This document shows, in pieces, positions 25,336 to 34,718 of a stretch of 34,903 bases of DNA; the stretch's first letter is position 1; each line of letters opens with the position of its first letter. Source of the stretch: Clostridia bacterium (GTDB lineage: Bacteria > Bacillota > Clostridia > Acetivibrionales > DSM-2933); NCBI GenBank assembly GCA_026416815.1, contig JAOAEJ010000056.1, forward strand, positions 1 to 34,903, given 5' to 3'. Under the pieces are notes generated by a model. That model worked only from the letters and a program-made list of their open reading frames with translations, was not told where the DNA came from and searched no databases. A program made the position numbers and the translations under genes.

Positions 25336-27221
25336 TAACCATCACTACCTTCCATTTTACTCCCCAGTAAAGATCTGTATTTAGGGTCAGTACTCACATT
25401 TAAAAGCTTTTGCCAGGTTTTTTTAGCTTTATCCCGTGCATTCAACCGTTCATAACAAACCCCCAAATCATATAGCATTTGCCAGTAGCATTCTTCGGAA
25501 AATAAACTATTGTCGTTTTCATAGGCTGTTATCAATGACTTAAAGTCCTTTGCAGCCTTATCAGTCAGGTGGAAAAACACCTCGGGAAGGTTATAAAACA
25601 CGTTTGCTCTCAAAAACTTTAATCTATTATCACCATACCCCCGCGTAACGGCATTTTTAAGGTGCTTAATTCCCTTAATAGCATAGTCGAATAAAACCTG
25701 AGACTCGGATGAATCCCTTGCCATCAGGGCAATACTACTACCATAGTAACCTTCGATGATAGGATTATTGGGTTGCGCCTTATACAGTTTTTCCAATATC
25801 CCACATGCCTTGGCTGCTGCATTTTGTTTACCTTCTACAGCAAGGTCATGAAAGCGTATAGCCTCATTAAGAAGTGCTTCGCTATCAAGCCTTGATATAT
25901 CGGAGTTCAGGTCGATTTTATCGGATATATTATTTAACTCTTTATTAGCAAGACCTTTATATTTTGAGTTTCCGCTTATAGATAAAAGTTTCTTCCATAT
26001 TGTCTCTGCTTCACTTTCCATACCTATACGTTGGTATGACTTACCCAGCAGATAAAGTAAGTTATAGTAAAAGTCCTGTGTCATTAACGAATTGTCATTT
26101 TCATATCGTCCAATTAAGTACTCGAAATCGTTAATAGCTGTTGCTGTCCGTTTAAAAAAGGACTCGGGAAGCCTGTAGCTTTGGTTGGCTCTTAGAAGCC
26201 TAATCTCAATATTGTCAGGACTGCCGTTCACAGCACTGTCCAGCATTTTAATCGCCCTTATTGCACTGCCAAACATTGCGCTAGGCTCCCTTGCCTCTCT
26301 TCCCATTAGCGACAGACAGTCGGCGTAGTAAGCTGCAATTAAAGAATCTCCCGGGTTCTGATTATATAGCTTTTCAAAATATTCTGAAGCTTTTGCTACA
26401 TCTTCTCTACCACCGGAAAATGCGCGACTGTGGAGTTCCAGGCCTTCTACTAGTACTTTTTTTTTGAGAGCCTCCCCACTGTCTGTGCCGCTCTCCACCT
26501 TCTTGGCTGCTTCTACTTTAGCTTTATCAATATGCGGTATTTCCTGCTGCAGCTGCGGGCTCTTTTCTTCCTTTTGCAGCTTCGTAACGGCAATTCCCTC
26601 TTGTCGAACCATTTGTACGTATTTTGACTCAGGGGCAATGGACAAAAGCTTTCTCCAAACATTCTCAGCTTCCTGCATACGATTTAGGTTCTTATAGGCG
26701 CCCCCCAAGTTAAATAATACCTGCCTATATGTCTCATCGCTAACCGAATTAGCATCCTTTTCATAAGTAGATATTATAAAATCGAAGTCCTCTAAAGCTG
26801 TTGCAGTACGGTGGAAATACATTTCAGGGAGTCTATAGCATACCTGGCCCCTTAACAAACGTATTTCAATATTATCGGGCTGTTTGGAAACAGCATTATC
26901 CATCAGCTTGAGGCCCTTCATTGCCAGTTTGAATCTTTGGTTGGGATTAATCTCATCCCTCCCCAAAAGCGATGTAGCACTTCCAAAATATGCTTCAGCA
27001 AGATAATTTCCCGGCTGTGTACTATGAATCATTTTTAAAAGTTCATAACACTTTTTTACCGCTTCCTTATCACCTTCCGTACCCAGCTTATGCAGCTTTA
27101 TAGCTTCCTCCAGTTGTATCCTGCTTTCTTCACTGTCACTGGCTTCGTTTTTATTTTCAGTTTGTACAGGTACATTTTTATAACCATTCATCGGTGGTTT
27201 GTATGGCATGTGTTTAAACAA
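25335..27221 (-). CDS. TPR-like protein made of three long internal repeats
   Basis: This 628-aa soluble protein consists of three tandem units of about 190 residues (starting near 40, 240 and 440). Each contains a loose TPR-like helical pattern: RLLRGQVCYRLPEMYFHRTA in unit 1 corresponds to RLLRANQSYRLPESFFKRTA in unit 2 and KFLRANVFYNLPEVFFHLTD in unit 3, each followed by DF...I..YE.D and later W.KLL. A linker near 210-240 is rich in Glu and Lys. The start is TTG at 27221, preceded by GGGAGGAGG at the right distance; the ATG four codons later is too far from it. It is coupled to ligase 2 by TAATG. Helical-repeat proteins usually bind other proteins, so a scaffold for the ligases is possible. 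Confidence 0.8.
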   Translation of the reverse strand: MFKHMPYKPPMNGYKNVPVQTENKNEASDSEESRIQLEEAIKLHKLGTEGDKEAVKKCYELLKMIHSTQPGNYLAEAYFGSATSLLGRDEINPNQRFKLAMKGLKLMDNAVSKQPDNIEIRLLRGQVCYRLPEMYFHRTATALEDFDFIISTYEKDANSVSDETYRQVLFNLGGAYKNLNRMQEAENVWRKLLSIAPESKYVQMVRQEGIAVTKLQKEEKSPQLQQEIPHIDKAKVEAAKKVESGTDSGEALKKKVLVEGLELHSRAFSGGREDVAKASEYFEKLYNQNPGDSLIAAYYADCLSLMGREAREPSAMFGSAIRAIKMLDSAVNGSPDNIEIRLLRANQSYRLPESFFKRTATAINDFEYLIGRYENDNSLMTQDFYYNLLYLLGKSYQRIGMESEAETIWKKLLSISGNSKYKGLANKELNNISDKIDLNSDISRLDSEALLNEAIRFHDLAVEGKQNAAAKACGILEKLYKAQPNNPIIEGYYGSSIALMARDSSESQVLFDYAIKGIKHLKNAVTRGYGDNRLKFLRANVFYNLPEVFFHLTDKAAKDFKSLITAYENDNSLFSEECYWQMLYDLGVCYERLNARDKAKKTWQKLLNVSTDPKYRSLLGSKMEGSDG

Positions 27222-27252
27222 GTTTAATACCTCCTCCCGATAAGTTCAGAAT

Positions 27253-27275
27253 CACCGGTCAAAACATGTCCGGTG
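27253..27275 (-). promoter_or_regulatory. Hairpin upstream of the ligase-operon ribosome site
   Basis: On the minus strand CACCGG pairs with CCGGTG across an 11-base loop, about 20 bases ahead of GGGAGGAGG in the leader of the TPR-ligase operon. It may influence translation or be incidental. The rest of 27222-27528 has no gene and no clear promoter that I can pick. Confidence 0.3.
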
Positions 27276-27528
27276 TCACAAACTATATCCTAAATAAGCT
27301 GCTTGCCCTAGCGAATATAAATATTAAATAAATTCCTTGAGTAATATTGTTATAGTTAGCAAGCCGCCATTAGTAACAATATATGTTAGTTAACATAATT
27401 TGTTAATGCATTTTGTGCATATCTGCAAATTGTGCTGCAGTTCCCCAAACACGTCTAAAGACAGAAAATAACTGCTAAACAGCTGAATCTACCACAAATC
27501 AAAGTTCTATCTGAAAACAGCTTTTATC

Positions 27529-28014
27529 TTATAAGCGTGAATAAATACTTTCAAGCAATTTAATTGAGTAATCCTTATCTACTGAATAATCGCTGTCATT
27601 TACAGGCTCTCTGATAAATTCCGTCTCCTTAGAAACAGCCACGTCGTCCCTATCTGAAATATTTATTGGGTTTGCACTATCTACAGCTTCCTCACTTTTA
27701 TCATAGCTTCCACTATCTTGATACACGTCAAGTTCAGAGGCTTTAATATCTGCCTCATCAGCAATGAGCTTTGCAACAGCCGATACACTAACCACACTTG
27801 ACTTCTTTGGTGAGCTAATATGTTTCTCTTGGCTTATTTTTTCTTCACTAGTTTTTTTCAAAGTAATCTCTCCGGTTTTATTTGATTTATCTACTGACTG
27901 CTTATATGGTGTATTCCATTTATAGGTCCTCTGAATTTCACTCATTCTCTCCATTTTTATAGCTCTTTGTCTTTCATAGTCTCTGTTAAGGCCACGTTCT
28001 GCAGATTCACTCAT
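27529..28014 (-). CDS. Unrecognised, largely disordered 161-aa protein
   Basis: I place the start at the ATG at 28014, preceded by AGGTGGTGAG; a GTG five codons upstream is also open. The product starts with a basic helix (RGLNRDYERQRAIKMERMSEIQRTY), continues as a Ser/Lys/Glu-rich low-complexity stretch and ends in an acidic region with a short helix KLLESIYSRL. It has no cysteine and no membrane segment. No family is recognised. It is 307 bp upstream of the TPR-ligase operon on the same strand and 260 bp from a twin-hairpin element. It may be an independent transcript. Confidence 0.6.
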   Translation of the reverse strand: MSESAERGLNRDYERQRAIKMERMSEIQRTYKWNTPYKQSVDKSNKTGEITLKKTSEEKISQEKHISSPKKSSVVSVSAVAKLIADEADIKASELDVYQDSGSYDKSEEAVDSANPINISDRDDVAVSKETEFIREPVNDSDYSVDKDYSIKLLESIYSRL

Positions 28015-28274
28015 TTTTATACTCACCACCTATCTCCCTGATTGCGTTATTAAATGCTTGTTCTAAAATGCCTACCTTTTCTAGTTTGAATATATAATTC
28101 ACGTATTGGTCAACATTCGACTCTGTAGAATATACGAACACTTCCTATACTTACTACCATTTTTTACTATAATATCTTATGTTTTAAAACCCTATTATGT
28201 TCACATAATGCCCCTTATCTTTTATACACAAATGTTTGATGAACAACTCGAAATCAACTGCTTCCCTTTTTTGC

Positions 28275-28400
28275 CTTTATAAATTGCGATAATGGTATTA
28301 CAAGGAAAATTTAGATTATCGCAATATAACTTAAGGTAACAAATTGCAAAAAATATTTAGTGAGAACTTCGTTGTAGATTCTTTTTTGCAATTTATATAC
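28275..28400. repeat. 126-bp twin-hairpin MITE-like element, copy 2
   Basis: This copy has the same length and is inverted relative to copy 1 at 3652-3777, and most bases match. The first hairpin is perfect here (ATTGCGATAAT with ATTATCGCAAT). The second pairs AAATTGCAAAAAA with TTTTTTGCAATTT around GAGAACTTCGTTG. The termini are CTTTATAAATTGC and GCAATTTATATAC. No clear target duplication remains. It occupies the 485-bp gap between the disordered-protein gene and the stalk-domain gene; nothing else is seen there except the terminator at 28414-28450. Confidence 0.8.
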
Positions 28401-28410
28401 ATTTACATAT

Positions 28411-28450
28411 AAAAAGACTGTAGGCTTCATTTAAGAATGTCTACAGTCTT
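28411..28450 (-). terminator. Terminator of the stalk-domain protein gene
   Basis: On the minus strand AAGACTGTAG pairs with CTACAGTCTT over a 17-base loop and is followed by TTTTTATATG. It lies 50 bp past the stop codon at 28500. Confidence 0.8.
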
Positions 28451-28499
28451 CCTTATCAAAAACAAAATTTATTTTTATACGCTGTGGCTAATATTAAAA

Positions 28500-29654
28500 T
28501 TAATACTTTTCGAGCAGCATTTTTGCAATTTCAGGGCAAATAAGGTGGTAAGTTATACGGTCTCCGTTTAGTTCACCACCGGCTACTACATTGGTCTGAG
28601 AGCCATAGCTGGTAAATGTGACAGCCGATCCGTTTTTGAGTGCTATTACCATCATATTGCCAGCTATCATTTCAATATACGAGGTATCATCTATAACACT
28701 TTCATTATAGCAACCTACTATCTTTGCAACTTCATCCCCACTTAATTCTTTAACCATTTTTTGTTCAAGATTGAAAAGCTTTATAGATTCAACTTCTCCT
28801 GCACCAATCTGCTTAACCTTGCCTATCATGCGTGCTCCTGAACCCTGATCTTGTATATCCCCTCTCACTTCTTTAATATTCTCCCCTTCAAACTTAATCA
28901 AAGCATGGGGATAGGTTATAGCCTGAGTAACCATCATATCTGGAGCTGGCTTGATGAGATACGCTGATACATAAGCGCTACCCGGCTCTACCATAGTAAC
29001 GCTGTCCACTTCTATTTTATATCCTCCGGTAGGCTTTTCTCCGCCACTTACCAGAACATATACAGTTTTATCATCAGTTGTAAAGTGTATTCCCTCGCTT
29101 TTATGATTCCTTTGATACCAGTCGTATAGTTTTGCATTATTCTTGATATCTTCCGAAGTTATATCTTTAAATGAAACAGGCTGTTCAACAGGTGTAATAT
29201 CAGCTTTCTTCTTTAGCACAATAGTATAATTTTTCTTGTCCCAAGAAACATCCATATCAAGATACTCAGCTATAGCTCCCATAGGAACAAAAGCTTTACC
29301 TTTGATTACCTTTGCAGCAACATCCAGCTTGACAACCTGAGGAATTCCGGAAAAGTCATAGTCTCTATGAATATACATTTCCTTTTTTCCTATAGGTAGC
29401 TCGACATTCACCATACCTTTATTTATCCAAATAGTTCTTTCCTTTGCCTCCCATGTTACTTTAGCTCCCAACTTATCAGCTATACTGCTTATCGGCACCA
29501 ATACCCTGCCCTTTTCAATAATAGGTTTTACACTAAGTGCCACTGTCTGTCCATCTATTTCTACCTTGACTTCCCGCACTGCAAACACGCTTGTAGATAA
29601 TAACAGGGCTGTAATTACTGCAAAAACAACCTGCAAAAATACTTTTCTTTTCAT
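28500..29654 (-). CDS. Secreted protein with copper-amine-oxidase stalk and PrcB-like domains
   Basis: The 384-aa product begins with a signal peptide (cleavage probably after SVFA). Residues about 28-150 contain two copies of the 'copper amine oxidase N-terminal' repeat (VKVEIDGQTVAL, RVLVPISSIADKLGAKVTW, then KAFVPMGAIAEYLDMDVSW); these are common cell-surface modules in Clostridia and do not imply oxidase activity. Residues about 190-260 read SGGEKPTGGYKIEVDSV and QAITYPHALIKF, matching the PrcB C-terminal domain pattern, which is associated with protease regulation. The last 120 residues are not recognised. It probably acts outside the membrane. AAGGAGAGTTTTTC precedes the ATG, and the gene is monocistronic with its own terminator. 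The gap 29655-29867 has no gene. Confidence 0.87.
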   Translation of the reverse strand: MKRKVFLQVVFAVITALLLSTSVFAVREVKVEIDGQTVALSVKPIIEKGRVLVPISSIADKLGAKVTWEAKERTIWINKGMVNVELPIGKKEMYIHRDYDFSGIPQVVKLDVAAKVIKGKAFVPMGAIAEYLDMDVSWDKKNYTIVLKKKADITPVEQPVSFKDITSEDIKNNAKLYDWYQRNHKSEGIHFTTDDKTVYVLVSGGEKPTGGYKIEVDSVTMVEPGSAYVSAYLIKPAPDMMVTQAITYPHALIKFEGENIKEVRGDIQDQGSGARMIGKVKQIGAGEVESIKLFNLEQKMVKELSGDEVAKIVGCYNESVIDDTSYIEMIAGNMMVIALKNGSAVTFTSYGSQTNVVAGGELNGDRITYHLICPEIAKMLLEKY

Positions 29655-29867
29655 AATAGAAAAACTCTCCTTCCAATTTGATTTGTACGAATTCGTTCTA
29701 TGTATGTTTAGACGGCTCCCTTATCTAAAAGTTCCATGAATAAATATTACGATTTTATTGCAGTCCCTAGAGGATTAAACCTATGTATACCCCCACCACA
29801 ATTTTATTTTTATCCTATATTTATTATAGTTACTCAACTGATAATCCTTCCCTTAAAAATAAATAAT

Positions 29868-29886
29868 CCGGGTCACTATAACCCGG
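29868..29886 (-). terminator. Terminator of the YggT-family gene
   Basis: CCGGGT pairs with ACCCGG over CACTATA, with ATTATTTATTTTTAAG following on the minus strand. It lies 52 bp past the YggT stop codon. Confidence 0.7.
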
Positions 29887-29938
29887 AATTTGAACAAATT
29901 TAGCGTATTGAAAACTATTTATATTTATCAAAATCAAA

Positions 29939-30352
29939 CTACTTAGCTATATTATCACTTAGCTTTAACCTTGCCAGGTTTATAAGCCCTTTGGCGATTA
30001 GAGCATACACAATCATAGCAACAATAATAGCTGGTTCAAAAATTATCTGAACCCCATCCGCTCCTGATGTAAGTGTATTAAAAATACCGAAAAACGGAGC
30101 CGCAAGCATCCTTGTCAGCGAATAAAGGAACATCACAAACCCGTTACCGGGATTTGCCCCCAATAATTTGAACACAAGGCGGAAGGCCATCAATACCTCT
30201 ATAACTCCCAGAATATAATATATAGTATTCCTTGTCTGAATAAACCACCTTGGTTCGCTATATATCCCAGCAGCCCTACTATCACCTGCCGGCTTATTAT
30301 CTGAAAAATCCACTTCGTTGTACTCTCTCGGGGATTTGTTATCACCATTCAT
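29939..30352 (-). CDS. YggT-family membrane protein
   Basis: This 137-aa protein has a polar, Asp/Asn-rich N-terminal 35 residues, then hydrophobic segments (YYILGVIEVLMAFRLVFKLLG, a middle segment with FLYSLTRMLAAPFFGIF, and IIVAMIVYALIAKGL). The R...K.LGANPGN and LT..L..PF..IF pattern is the YggT signature. YggT proteins are small integral membrane proteins of poorly known role, often linked to cell division or ion homeostasis. The N-terminal extension is longer than in the typical short family members. It is a single gene with its own terminator. Confidence 0.87.
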   Translation of the reverse strand: MNGDNKSPREYNEVDFSDNKPAGDSRAAGIYSEPRWFIQTRNTIYYILGVIEVLMAFRLVFKLLGANPGNGFVMFLYSLTRMLAAPFFGIFNTLTSGADGVQIIFEPAIIVAMIVYALIAKGLINLARLKLSDNIAK

Positions 30353-30501
30353 CAGCGGTCAGCTCCCATAACTTTTTTCTTTCAATATATAGTATCTTCA
30401 CCGCTAATATATATTATTCCTACGCTTCCAACAGCATTCAACAGGTAGCTTTTAAAACAACTTTTTTTACATTCGTTAAACCAGACTGCAAATCGTTTCA
30501 A

Positions 30502-30978
30502 CTACTTATTATACTGTCTTTCGTGCTCTAAAAGCCATTCCTTCCTCCACAATCCTCCGGCATACCCGGTCAACTTCCGGTTACTGCCTATAACACGGTG
30601 GCAAGGAATAATTATAGCTATCTGATTATTCCTATTGGCATTCCCAACAGCCCTTACTGCCTTCTCACTTCCTATTGCTACTGCAACATCCTTATATGAT
30701 ACAGCTTGTCCATAAGGAATGTTGCATAGTTCTTCCCACACCTTCCTCTGGAATTCGGTGCCGCTTAGCTGTAAATTTACCGTAAACTCCTTTCGTACTC
30801 CTCTAAAATACTCATCTATCTGAGTATGGCACTCCTGTAAAGAAGGATGAATTAGATTATTATCAATATCCCTAGTGTCATTGTCATCGATAAATCCTAA
30901 TCCGCAAATCCCATCTTCATTCCCCGCTATTTCCAGTAATCCAACCTCAGATTTATAATAAGCCTTATATACACTCAT
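30502..30978 (-). CDS. ogt: Methylated-DNA--protein-cysteine methyltransferase
   Basis: This suicide repair enzyme moves the alkyl group from O6-alkylguanine to its own cysteine. The active-site motif IIPCHRVIG is at 123-131 with acceptor Cys126, and the DNA-intercalating Arg109 is in KAVRAVGNAN. FQRKVWEEL and the C-terminal GYAGGLWRKEWLLEHE are also typical. I chose the ATG at 30978 (158 aa), where GGGAGTTAGGGG is well placed; an upstream ATG at 31029 would add 17 residues unlike the family. It follows the YitT gene by 55 bp on the same strand and may share its transcript. Confidence 0.94.
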   Translation of the reverse strand: MSVYKAYYKSEVGLLEIAGNEDGICGLGFIDDNDTRDIDNNLIHPSLQECHTQIDEYFRGVRKEFTVNLQLSGTEFQRKVWEELCNIPYGQAVSYKDVAVAIGSEKAVRAVGNANRNNQIAIIIPCHRVIGSNRKLTGYAGGLWRKEWLLEHERQYNK

Positions 30979-31033
30979 AATTACCCCTAACTCCCTAGCT
31001 TTAAGTACTTTACTCCAACTAGGCCACAATTTA

Positions 31034-31900
31034 TTATAATCCTGTATTTCTAAAACCTTTCCCGATAATTTCAGACGTATTGCTTATAGTTATAAAAGCT
31101 TTACTATCGATACTCCTGATATAGCTCCTCAGCTTGATAGCCTGTTTTCTATTTAGTATTGTAGATATTACTTCCTTCTCATCACTTGTAAATGCTCCTG
31201 TAGCCTTATATACGGTAGCTCCCCTTTGCAGGTTATTAATTATATACTCCTTTATCTCATGAGATTTTTCACTTATTATTACCACTTGTTTACAGATATT
31301 CATACTTTCAATTACTATATCAATAATAAACGCCTTCATAATAAGTCCAAGAAGTGAATACATACCGACCTTAATACCAAAAACCAGTCCAGCTGCTATA
31401 GTAATAGAAAAATCAGCTATCAAAAGTGTTTTACCTATATTAATATGTGTAAGCTTATTCAAAATCTTAGCAACTATATCAGTTCCCCCGGTAGAGGCAT
31501 CTTGATTGAATACAATAGCAGAGCCTATGGCAGGAAGCATAATCGAGAATATTAATTCCAGCAAAGTATCCCCTGTTAGAGGCTTTGTAATAGGAAATAC
31601 TTTCTCAAAAAACCACACCAATCCTGATAAAGCAAAGCTTGAATAAATAGTCTTTGACCCAAAATCAAACCCTAAAAAAATTAACCCAATAATTATTAGC
31701 ACAATATTAATCACCATCATTAATGGGCCTATAGTCAGACCTGGAAAAAACTTATTAGCAACAATAGCAAGCCCACTTACTCCGCCGGTAGCAAAACTAT
31801 TGGGTATTTTGAAAAGATATACCCCCAGAGCTACAAGAATCAATCCAAGGTTAATCAATAAAAATTCTTTAATCCGTTTATTCAAAGTACACGCCTCCAT
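31034..31900 (-). CDS. YitT-family membrane protein
   Basis: The 288-aa product has five to six membrane segments in the N-terminal 200 residues with the YitT (DUF161) signatures NSFATGGVSGLAIV and NQDASTGGTDIVAKIL. A soluble C-terminal DUF2179 domain follows (about 205-285, QVVIISEKSHEIKEYIINNLQRGAT and RSYIRSIDSKAFITI). Members are abundant in Firmicutes; transport is often assumed but not shown. The start at 31900 is preceded by GGAGGCGTGTACT-like sequence within reach. It may be co-transcribed with ogt. Confidence 0.92.
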   Translation of the reverse strand: MEACTLNKRIKEFLLINLGLILVALGVYLFKIPNSFATGGVSGLAIVANKFFPGLTIGPLMMVINIVLIIIGLIFLGFDFGSKTIYSSFALSGLVWFFEKVFPITKPLTGDTLLELIFSIMLPAIGSAIVFNQDASTGGTDIVAKILNKLTHINIGKTLLIADFSITIAAGLVFGIKVGMYSLLGLIMKAFIIDIVIESMNICKQVVIISEKSHEIKEYIINNLQRGATVYKATGAFTSDEKEVISTILNRKQAIKLRSYIRSIDSKAFITISNTSEIIGKGFRNTGL

Positions 31901-32046
31901 TCTTATAAAGGTATATGTACACTTAGAATCTGTTTTTGTAAAAAAAGCAAATATTTTTTTAATATATGTAATTATACTGCTTCATTAGGTGAAATTTCAA
32001 TGGGTATAACAAGCAGGATTTGCTATATAAGACTTTTTATTTAAGC

Positions 32047-32092
32047 AATAATAAAGGCGAACCCTTTATATACAGGTTTCACCTTTATTATT
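32047..32092. terminator. Hairpin terminator after the M6 protease gene
   Basis: AATAATAAAGGCGAACC pairs with GGTTTCACCTTTATTATT with one mismatch over an AT-rich loop. It is 28 bp past the protease stop codon. The T-run is inside the stem, so the hairpin may act in both directions. Confidence 0.65.
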
Positions 32093-32119
32093 TGCTGCTC
32101 CAATATATTCTATAATTAA

Positions 32120-34531
32120 TTATTTATATATTGCAATCTCGCCGACAGAGTAGTCTATTGAACGCCCTACGACCTTGAACTTTAATCCATACTGTGGAAC
32201 CTTTATCCCACTATCAGGAGCTTTAGGATTCCAGTAGCTGTGATAGTCATTAAATTCAGGTACTGCCTGGCCTCCCTGGAGTACTTTTGTTTTGCCTAAA
32301 AACGTAAATACTTTATCTATAACCCTATCAAATCCAAAGGCTGCGTCATGAATTTGTATCCTTGACCTTAGTGTATCCCCACCGGCCACTATTGGTTCGG
32401 GATGGGAATCAACTACTCCTAAGAAGCACTGCCCCGGATGTACTCCTACCCAGTTGTCATCAAAAGCCATATCCCTGTACCATACCAGCATACCGGGTTC
32501 ATGTCGGTAATACTCAACAACACCGTTGGCATTATCCACCCAGTTATAGCCGTATTTTAGAGCTTCATCAGTTTTGGTTAAATTTCTCCACTCCAGCATA
32601 TAGTAATGTGATTTCATCTCGAATCCCTGGCTTATATTCCAGCCATTTGCACTCCAGCTACCAGTGCCATTTTCTGCATTATCCTCAAACACTACATTTC
32701 CATCGGCTAAAACTTTTATATTATCAATATAGAATCCTTCCAGGGATGTTCCCCAATCGGTCATATATCTGAATTGGAGCATAATTTTTTGGCCTGCATA
32801 CTTGCTTAAATCTATAACCTCATTTACCCATCCACCGCTTTTGCCTGTATATCCTGGTAGATTTGCCTTAATTGCAGGATAACCATCGGGTACAATTGCA
32901 CCAGTTGTTCTGCTCGAGGTCAATGAAGTCCAAGTCTTACCTTCATCAGTTGATACCTGTACAAATCCAAAGTCCCAGCTTTCCTCAATATCGTACCAAG
33001 TCCAGAAGTTGAGGTCTATTTTTGAAGCAGTCGGTAAGGTTAAGGTCGTTGACATTGTGTTGTCTATTTCATCCCCTTTGCCCCCAAACCATTCATTACT
33101 TCCTTCATAAGGCTGCGTAAGCAATTTAGGGTGGTCTGGAAGATTAACCTTTATAACCTGATTGTTACTTCCCACACTTGTTGTCTGATCAAGTTTTAAA
33201 ACCGTCCCCTGCTTTGTAATATCTTGATAATTTACCTCAGTAGGCTGTATCCACTGGCCTCCCCATAACTGCCCAAGTACCATTCTGCCCCAGGGGCTGA
33301 AAGGAGAAGGTTTGGTTCCGAGGGGTTTACCAGCCCAACTACCACTGGACATAAGCGAATAAAATCCAACCGGATCACCGTTTCCACTGTATATTGTATC
33401 GTATTCGTCAGGTAAGCCCAGGTCATGACCAAACTCGTGGCAGAACACTCCAATAGATCCATCTTCACCCTGAATTATATAGTTATATGCCAGCATATTT
33501 CCATCCCAGTAAGGAACAGTAGGATTGCTTGAAGGTATCATTTCAAAAACCGATGAACTGTGTGCCCATATAGCATTATCTCCTTGAGCACCGCCTCCTC
33601 CACTCTGGTCTACACCTGCGTGTACAATAACAAGATGGTCTATAATTCCATCAGCCTCATCTATGTTTCCATCCCCATCCATATCATATGGATCTTCTAT
33701 GTCATAATCTTCGAAAGGAACTCCCTGTGTCTGTGCAACTTTTAGTAAATCTGCAACAAGATCATGGGAATTGCCCGGCTGCATATTGTCGTGTCCACCT
33801 GCAGGATCGTCATCGCCATAGAATGCCTCGGAGTGTGGCAAAGTAAACCACCCGAAAACATCCCCATCTACCCTATAACTTTCACCCGATTGCTCCATAT
33901 AATAATCTACCATACTGTCAAGATGAAGCTTTTCACCATTTTGATCTATTGCGTCATACCCACCTTCAGTGAACAACATCTTTTTATAATGGTCTCTGCT
34001 GAAATCCTGAACCCATAAGTCGGTGTTATTCTCCTTAGAAGGCTTCTCTATCTCGTTATGTAATGGTCCTACTCCATATTGATCACTGCCAAACTCAGCA
34101 AGGAGTATAAGTAACTTTGCGTTCCTAACCGATCCGTCCCACTTCCTCTCCTCTACGCCATTCAGGTCAGTCACCTTTTTACCAAGCTTTTTTCCGTTTA
34201 GCAGTTTTTTATAATCTAGGCTAGTTGCATTATTTTGCTTGAGTTTTCTGAGCAATGTCTGTTTATCCATACTCTTAGATTTGTTTGGAACAAGCTTGGT
34301 TTTAATATAATCCTGTACGGCATTATCTATAACTTGAGCAGTAGCATTTTTGTCAATAAAGCCCTTATTAATGAGCATTTTTGCAATACCTATTTCATTT
34401 GGAGGGGTACTTTTTTTTGAAAACTCCATGTTATTTCCCTGGTAGCCCCCACTCACCACTGCACCATCAGCTAATGTTACCATACTACAAACCATTGTAA
34501 ATGTAATAATAAAAGCCAGTATTTTTTTCAT
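32120..34531 (-). CDS. Immune-inhibitor-A-like M6 metalloprotease
   Basis: The 803-aa product has a signal peptide (MKKILAFIITFTMVCSMVT) and is secreted. After a propeptide (about 25-130), the catalytic domain carries the zinc motif HEFGHDLGLPD (His365, Glu366, His369, Asp375) and a Met-turn LMSSGSW near 393. A calcium-loop-like DMDGDGNIDEADG lies at 283-295. The C-terminal part (about 480-800) is beta-rich with a MAM-like jelly-roll (KIDLNFWTWYDIEESWDFGFVQVSTDEG, YIDNIKVLADG). The length fits Bacillus InhA. It would degrade extracellular proteins. GAGGGAGGCAAAGCGC precedes the ATG. The gap 34532-34718 is AT-rich with no gene. Confidence 0.93.
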   Translation of the reverse strand: MKKILAFIITFTMVCSMVTLADGAVVSGGYQGNNMEFSKKSTPPNEIGIAKMLINKGFIDKNATAQVIDNAVQDYIKTKLVPNKSKSMDKQTLLRKLKQNNATSLDYKKLLNGKKLGKKVTDLNGVEERKWDGSVRNAKLLILLAEFGSDQYGVGPLHNEIEKPSKENNTDLWVQDFSRDHYKKMLFTEGGYDAIDQNGEKLHLDSMVDYYMEQSGESYRVDGDVFGWFTLPHSEAFYGDDDPAGGHDNMQPGNSHDLVADLLKVAQTQGVPFEDYDIEDPYDMDGDGNIDEADGIIDHLVIVHAGVDQSGGGGAQGDNAIWAHSSSVFEMIPSSNPTVPYWDGNMLAYNYIIQGEDGSIGVFCHEFGHDLGLPDEYDTIYSGNGDPVGFYSLMSSGSWAGKPLGTKPSPFSPWGRMVLGQLWGGQWIQPTEVNYQDITKQGTVLKLDQTTSVGSNNQVIKVNLPDHPKLLTQPYEGSNEWFGGKGDEIDNTMSTTLTLPTASKIDLNFWTWYDIEESWDFGFVQVSTDEGKTWTSLTSSRTTGAIVPDGYPAIKANLPGYTGKSGGWVNEVIDLSKYAGQKIMLQFRYMTDWGTSLEGFYIDNIKVLADGNVVFEDNAENGTGSWSANGWNISQGFEMKSHYYMLEWRNLTKTDEALKYGYNWVDNANGVVEYYRHEPGMLVWYRDMAFDDNWVGVHPGQCFLGVVDSHPEPIVAGGDTLRSRIQIHDAAFGFDRVIDKVFTFLGKTKVLQGGQAVPEFNDYHSYWNPKAPDSGIKVPQYGLKFKVVGRSIDYSVGEIAIYK

Positions 34532-34718
34532 GCGCTTTGCCTCCCTCTACATTAAAACTTTTTCCCTACTATTTTTCCCATAGTCCTTCCTGAGTGTTTT
34601 ACTCACCTCTTAATAGTTTGTTACTATGTAATTATATTCAACACAAAATAATTAATTATGGAATTTTGTTATTGCTTAGTTTTTTCTATATTATTAATTT
34701 TTCTCTATAAAATAAAAA

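Noticed and set aside
142..28400. Twin-hairpin elements as a CRISPR array
   Set aside because: The copies are far apart, in both orientations, without regular spacers or cas genes.
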